A DNA stretch of 64,000 bases, taken from the NCBI GenBank assembly GCA_903845935.1, contig CAIMZI010000010.1:1-64000 (forward strand), given 5' to 3'. Shown here piece by piece: positions 7,586-16,763 of this stretch. The notes below the pieces were generated by a model that saw only the letters and a list, made by a program, of their open reading frames with translations, did no database searches and was not told the origin of the DNA. The position numbers and the translations under genes are program-made. The DNA is from an uncultured beta proteobacterium (GTDB taxonomy: Bacteria > Pseudomonadota > Gammaproteobacteria > Burkholderiales > Burkholderiaceae_C). Each line of letters opens with the position of its first letter. The first letter of the stretch is position 1.

Positions 7586-9853
7586 TCAATGGCTAGCGCG
7601 AGCCATGCGTCCAGGTGCGACGGCCAAGGTGGTGCCATCGCTAAAGTGCACCTCCAGTGCTTGCTGGCCGGCATTGAATGCCAGATAGGTTTTGCGGCCG
7701 TCTTCCCGCTTGAATACGCTGTAGAACGTGGTGTTGGCGGTCACGGTCAAATCCACGGGGCCCATTTCCTGCAGGCTCAAGAGCCAGTGCAGGGCGTGGC
7801 TGCGGGTGTCACCCAATTCAAACGAACCCCAGCGATTCCAGGCGGCCAGCCCTGCGGCTGGGTCAACCAGGCCCAGATACTGGGCAAATATGTCTTGCCA
7901 GATGTCGGGCGGATTGACCTTCTTGCCGCGCGATTCCCAGAGCGCAATTTCTGGTTTGAGGCTGACCACATTGCGTTTCACAAAGCCCGGGTCCGTAGCA
8001 AGATAGGTAGAAGCTGTGGTCAAGGGCAGGATGTTGATACCCTTGATCTGGCGCGGGTCGTCTATCCACCAGGTGTTGTGGGCCATCATCCCGCCGAACA
8101 CTTGGCTGACCTCGATGTTCTGGTATTCAGGCGGGAACACCTTGGCCTGAATGTCAAACCAATAGTGGTTGATGGCCTGCACCTCGGTCGTATAGAGATA
8201 CACGCCCAGGTCGCGCAGTGCCTTATCACCATGCACCTCGGCCCACAAAATGACGCCGGCCCAGGCGTTGATGGCTTCAGAGGAAGACTCCTGGTTGTTG
8301 CCCATCTCGCCCATGCCTATGCCGGAAGCCCAGGAGTGCCCTTCATAAGGGTCGAAGTTGCGCAGAAACGGAAAGTCAGCGCCGCCGCGATTGGGGTTGG
8401 CAATGTCGGCCACCAGCAGATTGATCATGCCGCCCCACTTATCACTAGCGGCCCAGCTTGGATCGCGCAGCGCTATCTCCGCCGCGGCGCGAATCCAGTA
8501 GCCATAGGTAAAGTGGTGGTCGTTGAGTTGCTCGACGGTGAAGAATTCTTCCGGATAGCTTGCGACCGTCCCCTGTGCCTTGTCGTAGTGGAAATAGGTG
8601 TTGCCTTCACCGGCCAGCCATTGTTCGGCGCGACCCTTCACCAAGGACAGCAATTTGTCCCGCGTCTCCAGATCCCCTTGTTGCTCCACGACATCCATGA
8701 GTTTCAGGATGCGCTGCAGGCCCTTGCCCTGCCAGTACGGCCCCTTGCCTTCTTCGAGCATCATGCGCCTGGCGTTGCGCACATCGGCTTTCATCACGTC
8801 GCGCAATTCAGCGCTGCGTGGGTTGTCGGCCACGCCAGGCCAATACGGTACAAATCCACCGTACGTGGCGGTGGTCGTGAACTGCGATGCCTACAGCAGG
8901 CGGATTGGGCCTCTGATGCTGTCATAGGAAGCACCCAGTTTGCCCTCCACCGACGCATTGTTAAACCATTGGTGCGGATAAAGGCCCAGCAACGGGCCTG
9001 CGTCGGCGCCTTCCATGGCCTGCGTTTCGGCACTGAAGGTGGTGAGTACTTGGCTCGTCTGCGTGTCAAACTTCCAGTCGACCTTGGTTGACTTCACAAA
9101 AGAATAGGCGTGCCTTGTAAACAAACTAAGCGTTTCAGGCTTGCCATCTGGCAGCGCCGCCGCACTCAGATAGCCGGTACCGGCAGGCAGATGGGCGATC
9201 CATTCGGCGTCCGACACTCTTTCCCAGTTGCCGCCGGTAGGCGCGAACAGCGCATAGTCCTTACCGCCAGTGGCCAGTGCCAACACCCGGGGATCGGTGC
9301 CCTGCACCACGCCCTGTACGCCCTGGGGCAGCCGCAAGCGCAGATCGCCACGGCTCACCCTCATCTGCACGTAGGGCATGCCGTGCGCCACCGTGACCTG
9401 CATGTCGTCAGCAGCGCGGGCCATGGAAATTTGGACTGACCAGTCACCGGCCCCGGCCAACTTGGCGGCCCCGGGCTCAAAGGCCATGGGCGACAGCAGC
9501 AAGGCGGCCCGGTGGGGATACTGAATGACCGTGTCCTTGCGCTCGGTAGGCAGCACTTGTTTGGCTGGCAAACCCAACTCCAGACCCTGAGCCGTGGTGC
9601 GCACCGTCATGGGCTGCACAAACAGGGCTTCAGGCTTGGCTCCATAGAGCAAGGTCGAGTACCACTGCGCAGAGGGAGCTGCGCGCGTCAGCATGGCATC
9701 CGTTCGCTGTGAGGCCTGGGGTACGGCGTGGTCTCCAGTTTTTGGCGCAGCAAAGTAGCTGCCTTCGCCCAGCTTGACGGCTTGTGCCTGCGCGCCCTGC
9801 GTGGCGCCCAGCGCAACACCCAAGGCTAGCAGGTAATGGGAAATCAGTTTCAT
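7586..9853 (-). pseudogene. GH81 endo-beta-1,3-glucanase interrupted by one in-frame TAG
   Basis: A single minus-strand frame of 756 codons that encodes an exported GH81 enzyme but carries a TAG at 8893-8891 (codon 321). Residues 1 to about 24 are a signal peptide ending AQA, and residues up to 320 form the N-terminal GH81 beta-sandwich. Past the TAG, the same frame continues with sequence expected in GH81, including FTTTATYGGFVPYWPG, then the (alpha/alpha)6 half with DHHFTYGYW, DPYEGHSWASG and the catalytic-Glu motif GNNQESSSEA. No frameshift is present. A GTG at 8833 could at most restart a C-terminal fragment. One base change (GAG or CAG to TAG) explains it. Possible causes are a recent nonsense mutation, amber suppression or a sequencing error. 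The GH16 gene follows by one base; a LacI-type operator lies 45 bases upstream. Confidence 0.85.
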
Positions 9854-9897
9854 GAGTCAATCCAGCAAGGCGTTCAGGAACAGCTTTGCATAATATT

Positions 9898-9909
9898 GAA
9901 AGCGCTTTC
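9898..9909. promoter_or_regulatory. LacI-family operator before the GH81-GH16 operon
   Basis: Perfect palindrome GAAAGCGCTTTC, 45 bases upstream of the GH81 start in the 228-base gap between the divergent GH81 and porin genes. It is identical to the sites at 6204, 10043 and 23350. Confidence 0.8.
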
Positions 9910-10042
9910 TTTTTTCCACAACTTTCGGCAAAACCGAGGGAATACCCGCACATCGACTCCCCATTTCTGGAAAACTTTTTGCGCAGCCTAGGGAAAACAC
10001 TGTGCACGGAATTCGCAAAAAGGAAGATCATAAATTCAAATT

Positions 10043-10054
10043 GAAAGCGCTTTC
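10043..10054. promoter_or_regulatory. LacI-family operator before the porin-GH17 operon
   Basis: Second GAAAGCGCTTTC palindrome in the same divergent gap, 28 bases before the porin ATG at 10082 and 145 bases from the first (start to start). Two sites on one intergenic region could allow looping or independent control of each direction. Confidence 0.8.
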
Positions 10055-10081
10055 ACAAATGTACCGCAGACAAACACCACC

Positions 10082-11428
10082 ATGAAACCACTCCCCTACT
10101 TCCACAAGAGATTGCTTGCTGTTCAAGTGGCGGTCACCGTCCTGACCCTGTCGGCAGCAGGTTCCAGCCAGGCCCTTGATTTTGGTCCGGATGGCATGTT
10201 CAGCCTGAACGGTTTTGCGGAGCTGAAGACCACTATGCAAGGCAGTTATTGCCAGCAATGTCAGGTGGCGCCCAGCGGTGCCAGCAAGCAAGTCGCAAGC
10301 TCAGATGCGCTGATACCTGGCAAGACCTACGGCGACGCCACCTTGACCAACTGGCAGGCGCAGCCGGACCTCAGCTTCCGCTATGACCTGGGCAACGGCC
10401 TGAAGCTGGGAGGAAAATTGGGGCAACGCTGGCGCGAGTCCTTTGTGTCTGGCAACGACATAGAAACGCGCTACGGTGGCCTGGTTGACATTCCAGACTA
10501 CTGGTACAACAAGAATCTGTCCCTTAGCCATGAAGACTATGGAACGGTGACGGTGGGGTCGATGACAGCGCGGGGTTGGAGTGTTGCTGACTATCCCTAC
10601 GGTGGCAATCTAGGCGTGTCCGACTCCTGGGGCGCGAGTGGAGCGGGCTACGGCATGCTGGCCAACGCCATACGGCTTGGATCGCGCACGCTGGATGTGG
10701 CAAACGGCGATCTGTTTTTGGAAGTCAGCTACGACCAGGGCAACACCAACTTCACACGCCTCAAGCCGCAGTTCTGGGAGCTCTATGCGCAATACCACAA
10801 GGGTGACCTGGTGCTGGACGGCGTCGTACAGGACGCCACCAATGGGGCGCCCGGCGCCTGGGGTCATTCTCCGTTTAGCGGATTGACACCTTTTGCCGTC
10901 GATGACCAGAACCTGGCACTCAACGGCAACCACCAGTCCATCGCCATGCTGATGGGCCGCTACCAGGTAAACAACCAGATTGAAGTCAGCGCCGGTATTC
11001 GACGCAATGAGTGGAAGGGAGCCAGCCTGATTTACAACCCGGTAAGCAACTGGACCACGGCCTTTAACGTCAACTTTGCCAACAACAACTATCCAGGCTA
11101 CTCCGCAGTGTCGTACGACGGCATGTTGGGCCTGCGTTACCGGGTGAATAAATGGATTCTGTCCACTGGCATGGTGTATTTGGGCACCGCTGACACCAAC
11201 AACCCTTCCGATCGCGGTCAAAACAACTCCGCCCTGTTCAACACGTTCAACGCCAACTACGAGTTTGGAAACGGCTGGCTGTTCGAGTCCACCTTCGGCA
11301 TGGTGCATTACGCAAAGCGCGGCCTGTCGCCCATGTCCATGCCCGGCAATGATTCCTTCAGCAATGTCGATTCCCGCATCACCCAGGATGGCCACTGGCT
11401 GACCGTGGGCATGCTATACGCTTTTTAA
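10082..11428 (+). CDS. outer-membrane porin of the glucan locus
   Basis: A 448-residue exported barrel. Residues 1 to about 33 are a signal peptide ending SSQA, followed by LDFGPDGMFSLNGFAELK. The body has the alternating aromatic/polar strands of a large channel, and the C-terminus LTVGMLYAF ends in Phe. I do not recognise it as a classic LamB; it looks like the uncharacterised large porins found in proteobacterial sugar loci. A GH17 lipoprotein gene starts 13 bases after it, so the two are co-transcribed. A LacI operator sits 28 bases before the ATG. Inferred role: diffusion of laminari-oligosaccharides through the outer membrane for the ABC importer encoded at 20257-23320. Confidence 0.8.
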   Translation: MKPLPYFHKRLLAVQVAVTVLTLSAAGSSQALDFGPDGMFSLNGFAELKTTMQGSYCQQCQVAPSGASKQVASSDALIPGKTYGDATLTNWQAQPDLSFRYDLGNGLKLGGKLGQRWRESFVSGNDIETRYGGLVDIPDYWYNKNLSLSHEDYGTVTVGSMTARGWSVADYPYGGNLGVSDSWGASGAGYGMLANAIRLGSRTLDVANGDLFLEVSYDQGNTNFTRLKPQFWELYAQYHKGDLVLDGVVQDATNGAPGAWGHSPFSGLTPFAVDDQNLALNGNHQSIAMLMGRYQVNNQIEVSAGIRRNEWKGASLIYNPVSNWTTAFNVNFANNNYPGYSAVSYDGMLGLRYRVNKWILSTGMVYLGTADTNNPSDRGQNNSALFNTFNANYEFGNGWLFESTFGMVHYAKRGLSPMSMPGNDSFSNVDSRITQDGHWLTVGMLYAF

Positions 11429-11441
11429 ATAGCCAACGACT

Positions 11442-13424
11442 ATGAGCCACACCATGCGTCCCCACACGACCCCATCGTTCCCATTGCGTGCCAATCAGCT
11501 GGCACAGGCCACTCTTGCAACTGCAGCGCTGATCATGTTAGCTGCCTGCGGCGGCGGCGGAACAACCAGCGACAACGGCGCCACCACGACCACCACCGTC
11601 AGCAACAACGGGGCGGTGCAGACCGGCTTGCGCGCCTTGCCCGCCGACTTTAGCAGCCGCGCTGCCGTCAGCTACTCGCCCTACCGCACTGCCAACAAAA
11701 GCACGGAGACCGTAACCGACGACAACGTGCTGCAGGACCTTCAGCTGATGTCCGCCGCCGGTATAGGCATTATTCGCTTGTTTGACAGCAGCACCGAAGT
11801 CTCTTCTCGGGTGTTGCGCTTGATCCAGGCTAGCACCAACCCCAAGCTGGACCTCAAGGTTCAGTTGGGTGCCTATGTGAATACCTTTGAGTACTGGGGC
11901 CAAAGTGCAGCGACCCAGGCAACAATCCAGGCTGGTAACAACGCCGAAATCGCCCGCTGCGTGGCGCTGGCCAATTCGTATCCCGACATTGTGGAAGCCG
12001 TCAGTGTGGGCAACGAGACCATGGTCGGCTGGTCCAGCGTTCCAATCTCGACCCAGCAGATGGCGATTTATCTCAAAACCGTGCGCAGCCAGGTGTCTCA
12101 GCCAGTCACCACCGACGACGACTGGGGCTTTTATTCAGGCACCAATTTGCACCACCCTGCCGTCAGCAACACGGCGGACGTGTTGGCCCAAATTGACTAT
12201 GTATCCATGCACAGCTATGCATCCACGGGGGTCTTGTTTGACCTGTTTGACTGGCGGCAACAGTCTGCAGCGTCTGGCTCTGCCCGTGCTACGGCGATGA
12301 TGAATGCCGCAATGGCCAAGACTCAAGCCGATTACAGCGCGGTGCGCAGTTGGCTCAGTCACAGCGGCAAGGCACAGCTCCCGATCAGTGTCGGCGAAAC
12401 TGGTTGGAAGGCAGCAGATTCAAACAGCAGCACCGGACAGTACCGCTACACGGCAAGCCCCGTCAATCAGGCCATGTACTACCGTCAATTGGCAAACTGG
12501 AAGAGCAGCGCTAATGCGCCCACCAATGTGTTTTACTTCGAGGCCTTTGATGAACCCTGGAAGGGTGGCGACGACAAATGGGGTCTCTTCAATGTCAGCC
12601 GCCAAGCTCGCTACAGCATCCAGAGCAAATACGCCAACGGCGCCGCTGTAACCGGTGGCCAGACCTGGAACTATGAATACAAGTCGGGCAGCGTGGCTTA
12701 CACCAGCGCCGATGCCCTGTACTTCACTCCCCCCTCCACCAACACCGCAGTAGCCTCCAGTCAGTTCCTTATTTATGGCGACACGCTGGCAACGGGTGCC
12801 ACCAAGGCGGCGCAATACTGGACCAACCCGGTGACGGTCAACGGACTCTGGTTTGACCCCTATGACAGCGGCGTGGCATATTCTGAACTCACCGGTGCAG
12901 CCTCGCCCGATACCGGGAACTATCTCCAGTTTGCGCCTGCAGCCACGTTGGGAACTTCCGGTGGCTATGGATGGGGCGTGTTGAGCCACCCGCATACCGA
13001 GAACCCACCGGCCACCACGTACAACGGCTACACCTCGCAGAACTTGTCTGCATTCTCGGGAGGGCACCTGAACTTCTACGTCAAGACCAATGGCTATCCC
13101 GGCAAGATTCAGGTCGGCATCAGCACGGACTCGGCCCAGGGCGTGACACAAAACTTTTTGGTGAGCCTGGACAGTGCCAGTGGCAGCTACGGTTACTGCA
13201 CCACCAATCAATGGTGCAAGGTATCCATCCCCTTGAGCGCGCTGACAGCCATCCCTTCAGGCACCACGCCGCCCACGGCGCCGACCAGTCCCGATTGGAG
13301 CCGCGTGATCGCTCCGTTTATTTTGCAGGATGTGTTCTCACAGACTGGCAAAACCGTGGGCAGCAGTGCAGTGAACAACCTGCCTGCAATCTACATAGAC
13401 GGCATTTCCTTCAGCCAGCAATAG
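11442..13424 (+). CDS. GH17 beta-1,3-glucanase lipoprotein with C-terminal CBM-like domain
   Basis: A 660-residue lipoprotein expected to hydrolyse (or transglycosylate) beta-1,3-glucan. The lipobox LAAC gives a lipidated Cys at residue 36, followed by a Gly and Thr-rich linker. A GH17 barrel spans about 65-400, with acid/base E192 in SVGNETM, nucleophile E319 in VGETGW and the characteristic FEAFDEPWK near its end. Residues of about 435-660 look like a beta-sandwich ending IYIDGISF, resembling the CBM-like modules in the two large lipoproteins. An alternative ATG four codons in cannot be excluded. It is the second gene after the porin and is followed by a strong terminator at 13444. Confidence 0.9.
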   Translation: MSHTMRPHTTPSFPLRANQLAQATLATAALIMLAACGGGGTTSDNGATTTTTVSNNGAVQTGLRALPADFSSRAAVSYSPYRTANKSTETVTDDNVLQDLQLMSAAGIGIIRLFDSSTEVSSRVLRLIQASTNPKLDLKVQLGAYVNTFEYWGQSAATQATIQAGNNAEIARCVALANSYPDIVEAVSVGNETMVGWSSVPISTQQMAIYLKTVRSQVSQPVTTDDDWGFYSGTNLHHPAVSNTADVLAQIDYVSMHSYASTGVLFDLFDWRQQSAASGSARATAMMNAAMAKTQADYSAVRSWLSHSGKAQLPISVGETGWKAADSNSSTGQYRYTASPVNQAMYYRQLANWKSSANAPTNVFYFEAFDEPWKGGDDKWGLFNVSRQARYSIQSKYANGAAVTGGQTWNYEYKSGSVAYTSADALYFTPPSTNTAVASSQFLIYGDTLATGATKAAQYWTNPVTVNGLWFDPYDSGVAYSELTGAASPDTGNYLQFAPAATLGTSGGYGWGVLSHPHTENPPATTYNGYTSQNLSAFSGGHLNFYVKTNGYPGKIQVGISTDSAQGVTQNFLVSLDSASGSYGYCTTNQWCKVSIPLSALTAIPSGTTPPTAPTSPDWSRVIAPFILQDVFSQTGKTVGSSAVNNLPAIYIDGISFSQQ

Positions 13425-13443
13425 TTCCAAGGTCTGTCTCCTT

Positions 13444-13478
13444 AGCCACCTGCTCAATCGGCGGGTGGCTTTTTTTTG
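13444..13478 (+). terminator. rho-independent terminator of the porin-GH17 operon
   Basis: Stem AGCCACC / GGGTGGCT with a 12-base loop, followed directly by eight Ts, 19 bases after the GH17 stop. It separates this operon from the GH30 gene at 13505. Confidence 0.85.
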
Positions 13479-13504
13479 GAAAATTAGGTATCACGCGACC
13501 ACCA

Positions 13505-14854
13505 ATGATTGACCATTACCTGACAGCGCTGGGCTCTGATTGCCGCCTCACGCAGCAAGCACCTCTGCACATTGACCACATTCAACAAAGCCAGCACAGC
13601 GGGAACTCGCTTTGGGTGGATCCGCAACGTAGATTTCAGACGATAGAGGGCTTCGGCGGCGCATTCACCGAGGCGACCGCCACCGTCTGGCAAAGGTTGA
13701 CCCCAAACCAACAAACCCAAGTGTTGCGCGACTATTTTTCCCCTTCTGTAGGCCATGGCTACACCTTCTGCCGCGTCCACATGAACAGTTGCGACTTCGC
13801 CTTGGGCAACTACGCACATGTGGAGCAACAAGATGACGTGGCGCTGAAAAGTTTCTCCATCGCGCGTGACCAGCAGGCGCTGCTGCCCATGATCAAAGCG
13901 GCGTTGGCTGTAGCGGGTCAGCCGATCAAGCTGTTGGTCTCACCGTGGAGTCCACCGGCGTGGATGAAAAGCAATGGACAGATGAACCTAGGCGGAAAGC
14001 TGTTGCCGCAATACGCCAAGGCCTGGGCGCAATGCTTTGTGAAGTTCATCCAGGCCTATGCGGCCGAAGGTGTTCCGGTCTGGGGCGTGTCGGTGCAGAA
14101 CGAACCGGCAGCCACCCAGAGCTGGGACTCCTGCATTTACAGCGCGCAGGAAGAGCGCGACTTCGTGCGCGACCACTTGGGGCCTGCGCTGCACAAGGCT
14201 GGCCTGGGCCATATCGCCATCGTCATTTGGGACCACAACCGCGACTGCATGGTGGAGCGTGCCAGCACGGTGTACGCCGACGCGCAAGCGGCGCACTATG
14301 TGTGGGGAACCGGCTTTCACTGGTATGGCGAAAACCATTTTGACCATGTGCAACTGGTGCACGATGCATGGCCGGATAAAAAACTCTTGTTTACCGAAGG
14401 CTGCCAGGAAGGTGGACCGCACCAAGGCTCCTGGGCCCTGGGCGAGCGCTATGCCCGCTCCATCATCAACGACCTGAACCGCTGGACCGTCGGTTGGATC
14501 GACTGGAACCTGTTGCTGGACCACAGCGGCGGCCCCAACCATGTGGGTAATTTATGCAGCGCGCCCATGCTGGCGAGCGACGCTGGTGACAGCGTGACGC
14601 TGCAAAGTTCTTATTTTTACCTGGGTCACTTTGCGCGATTCGCCAAGCCGGGAGCACGCCGCGTGCTGTGTGCCGCCACCCGGGAAGATCTGGAATGCAC
14701 CGCGTTTGTGAACCCGGATGGGTCGGTGGTGTCCGTGGTGCTGAACCGCAGCGATGCAGCAATTGCATTCACTCTGCGCATGGCCGAGGGAGTGTGCACG
14801 CAAGCCGCCCTGCCCGCACATTCGATTGCCACCTTTGTGGCGCAGCTTTCTTAG
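13505..14854 (+). CDS. GH30 beta-glucosidase/beta-1,6-glucanase family enzyme, probably cytoplasmic
   Basis: A 449-residue GH30 enzyme of the glucosylceramidase-like group, which includes beta-1,6-glucanases and beta-glucosidases. The barrel carries GFGGAFTEA (about 49-57), acid/base E200 in SVQNEP and nucleophile E298 in LFTEGC; the FHWYG motif lies between them. The C-terminal beta-domain completes the usual length. No signal peptide follows the chosen ATG and the ribosome site is weak, so the start is the best available rather than certain. It lies after a terminator, so it needs its own promoter, or read-through. Its stop overlaps the convergent GH17 stop by four bases. Inferred role: trimming beta-1,6 branches of laminarin oligosaccharides inside the cell. 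Confidence 0.85.
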   Translation: MIDHYLTALGSDCRLTQQAPLHIDHIQQSQHSGNSLWVDPQRRFQTIEGFGGAFTEATATVWQRLTPNQQTQVLRDYFSPSVGHGYTFCRVHMNSCDFALGNYAHVEQQDDVALKSFSIARDQQALLPMIKAALAVAGQPIKLLVSPWSPPAWMKSNGQMNLGGKLLPQYAKAWAQCFVKFIQAYAAEGVPVWGVSVQNEPAATQSWDSCIYSAQEERDFVRDHLGPALHKAGLGHIAIVIWDHNRDCMVERASTVYADAQAAHYVWGTGFHWYGENHFDHVQLVHDAWPDKKLLFTEGCQEGGPHQGSWALGERYARSIINDLNRWTVGWIDWNLLLDHSGGPNHVGNLCSAPMLASDAGDSVTLQSSYFYLGHFARFAKPGARRVLCAATREDLECTAFVNPDGSVVSVVLNRSDAAIAFTLRMAEGVCTQAALPAHSIATFVAQLS

Positions 14855-15786
14855 CCCACCAACTCCGCAAACAACTCCTGCATCACCTGCTTGGGTTTGC
14901 GGTCCACATCAAACAGGCCCCAGTGCTTTTCGGGCTCCAGCGGGTCGGGCGAGCCCTTCCAGGGTTCGTCAAAGGCCTCAAACACAAACACCAGCATGCC
15001 GCTCTCAAGCGACCATTGCATCAGGTCTTCGTAGTAAATGGCCTGCAGATGCTGCGACACGTTTTCGGGCTGGATGCCGCGGCCGTTGGAGCGGGTGGCC
15101 CAGCCGGCCTCGGTGATGACGATGGGTTTGCCGGGATACAGGCGCGCCACGCTGTGCACATTGTCCTTGGTGTATTCCAGCGCCTCATGGATATGTTTGT
15201 ACTCCCACACCGGGTAGGTGTGGATGGAGATGAAGTCCAGCTCGGCCACCAGATCGCGCAGCTTGTCTTGCCAGGGCACGTAGTTTTCGCAAAAGGTCAC
15301 CGGCTGCCGGATGCGGGCCTTGACCCAACGCACATGCTCAATCATGCGGGGCACCGGAACCAGATGATCGGTCCAGTCCACCGTAGCCTCGTTGCCTACC
15401 GCCACTGCAAAGACAATCTGTGGATACATGCCGGCCAGAATCACCAGCTTCACCAACTCAATTTCGTTGGCAGCGGTGCTGGCATCTAGCGCCTCTTCGC
15501 TGAAAGTGCCACCCCAGGGGCAGCCGGGGTTGCTGACCTCGGCCCCCAGGTAGGCGCCCAGCATGACTTGCAGATCCAGTTTATCTTCCTGAATCACCTG
15601 CAGCACACGCTCGGCATGCAGGCTGCAGTCGTACAGGCGCAGATAGCGCCAGTGCTTGGCCAGGATCGCCAGGTCTTCGCGGATTTCGGCCACCGAAGGA
15701 TAGGTCTTGTTATCCGGGCTTTGGTCGCGCCGGTAGCCCGAATAGCAAATGGCGTTGCCAAAGGGGAAGTGCAGTGCAGATGTCAT
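14851..15786 (-). CDS. GH17 beta-1,3-glucanase-like enzyme without signal peptide (copy A)
   Basis: A 311-residue GH17 barrel consisting of the catalytic domain only. Acid/base E133 is in VAVGNEATV, nucleophile E226 in VITEAGW, and the FEAFDEPWKG motif near the C-terminus is shared with the exported GH17. The ATG overlaps the stop of the next upstream gene by four bases (ATGA), which fixes the start and shows coupling. No export signal is present, so it should act in the cytoplasm on imported oligosaccharides. It is the last gene of the importer operon. It differs clearly from copy B next to it, so the pair is an old duplication or two separate acquisitions. Transglycosylase activity is an alternative to hydrolysis. 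Confidence 0.88.
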   Translation of the reverse strand: MTSALHFPFGNAICYSGYRRDQSPDNKTYPSVAEIREDLAILAKHWRYLRLYDCSLHAERVLQVIQEDKLDLQVMLGAYLGAEVSNPGCPWGGTFSEEALDASTAANEIELVKLVILAGMYPQIVFAVAVGNEATVDWTDHLVPVPRMIEHVRWVKARIRQPVTFCENYVPWQDKLRDLVAELDFISIHTYPVWEYKHIHEALEYTKDNVHSVARLYPGKPIVITEAGWATRSNGRGIQPENVSQHLQAIYYEDLMQWSLESGMLVFVFEAFDEPWKGSPDPLEPEKHWGLFDVDRKPKQVMQELFAELVG

Positions 15787-16760
15787 AGGTATTTGGCTTG
15801 CGCGGCTTTGTCCCACAGGCCCCAGTAGGCGCCCACGTCGCCCTCGGCGCCAACCTTCCAGGCTTCGTCAAAAGCGGCGAAGTAAAACACTTCAATGCCT
15901 TCTGCTTCGGCCCAGTCACAGGTATCGGTGAAGTAGCGCATGGCAGCGTCGGGCGAGGGCACGGCGCCCCAGAAGTTCGTGCCCTTGTCGGGCCAGCCGG
16001 TCTCGCTGATGATGACCTGCTTGCCCTGCGCCACTGCCTGAGTGCGGCGCAGCATGCTTTGCATATAGGGCAGGGCCTGGTCCAGCGGGCAACCCTCCCA
16101 GAAGGGGTAGCAGTTGGTCAGCAGCACATTGCAGGCGGCGGTGATGCGGGGGTGCAGTTCAAACAGGTAGTAGGCATCCACATAGCCCACGCGGATGCCG
16201 GGCAAAGCGGCCTTGACGCGCTCTAGGTAGGCAATCAAAGCGTCTTCGCTCAGGTCTTCGCGCAGCATGACTTCATTGCCCACGGCCACGATGTCGGCGT
16301 GTCCAGCTCTGGCCACGGCAATCAGGCCTTCGATTTCGCGCTCATTGGTCTCCAGATCGGTACCCAGCCAGGCCCCCACCAATGTCTTGAGGCCGAGTTG
16401 ATGCGCCACCTTCGGGATCAGTTCGTTGCCTTCGGTGCAAGAGAAGCTGCGCACCCAGCGCGTGTGGGGCGCGATCACCTCCATGCGGGCGCGAATTTGC
16501 GACTCAGTCAGCTGCGTGCCCGGACCCTGCCCGTCCAGATAAGGGCTGAAGCACAGGCCGTGAGTGCCTGCAGCCAGGCGAGCGCTCACGCGCTGCACCA
16601 GGGCCTGATGTGCAGGCTCGGGCAACACCAGGGCGGGGACGGCCACGCTGCCGCCCTTGGAAAATGGGGCGCCGGGCGTGAACACGCTACCAGCGTCGGC
16701 ATCGGCATCGGCATCGGCCAAGCCGGAGTGCGCTGTTTGGGAGGATGGGGGTCGGGACAT
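15783..16760 (-). CDS. GH17 beta-1,3-glucanase-like enzyme without signal peptide (copy B)
   Basis: A 325-residue GH17 protein. The catalytic barrel covers about 60-325, with acid/base E163 in VAVGNEVML, nucleophile E253 in ISETGWP, and FAAFDEAWK near the end. The first 40 residues are a low-complexity extension with a run of Asp-Ala repeats (about 16-23) encoded by tandem GCATCG-type repeats on the plus strand. It has no signal peptide. It begins three bases after the GH16 stop and overlaps the copy A start by four bases. Inferred role: cytoplasmic breakdown of beta-1,3-gluco-oligosaccharides with copy A, GH16, GH30 and GH1. Confidence 0.88.
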   Translation of the reverse strand: MSRPPSSQTAHSGLADADADADAGSVFTPGAPFSKGGSVAVPALVLPEPAHQALVQRVSARLAAGTHGLCFSPYLDGQGPGTQLTESQIRARMEVIAPHTRWVRSFSCTEGNELIPKVAHQLGLKTLVGAWLGTDLETNEREIEGLIAVARAGHADIVAVGNEVMLREDLSEDALIAYLERVKAALPGIRVGYVDAYYLFELHPRITAACNVLLTNCYPFWEGCPLDQALPYMQSMLRRTQAVAQGKQVIISETGWPDKGTNFWGAVPSPDAAMRYFTDTCDWAEAEGIEVFYFAAFDEAWKVGAEGDVGAYWGLWDKAAQAKYL

Positions 16761-16763
16761 GGC

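Noticed and set aside
8833-8893. Reassigned TAG codon or pyrrolysine as the explanation for the GH81 stop
   Set aside because: TAG is used as an ordinary terminal stop elsewhere in the window (for example soxY-region and GH17 genes nearby), and no tRNA-Pyl or pylS is visible. A point mutation is simpler.
7283-9091. 602-codon plus-strand open frame opposite GH16/GH81
   Set aside because: Antisense to conserved glucanase sequence with no family motif or ribosome site. It stays open because of codon bias on the minus strand.
16685-16720. Short tandem repeat as a CRISPR array
   Set aside because: Units are six bases with no spacers and lie inside a coding frame.
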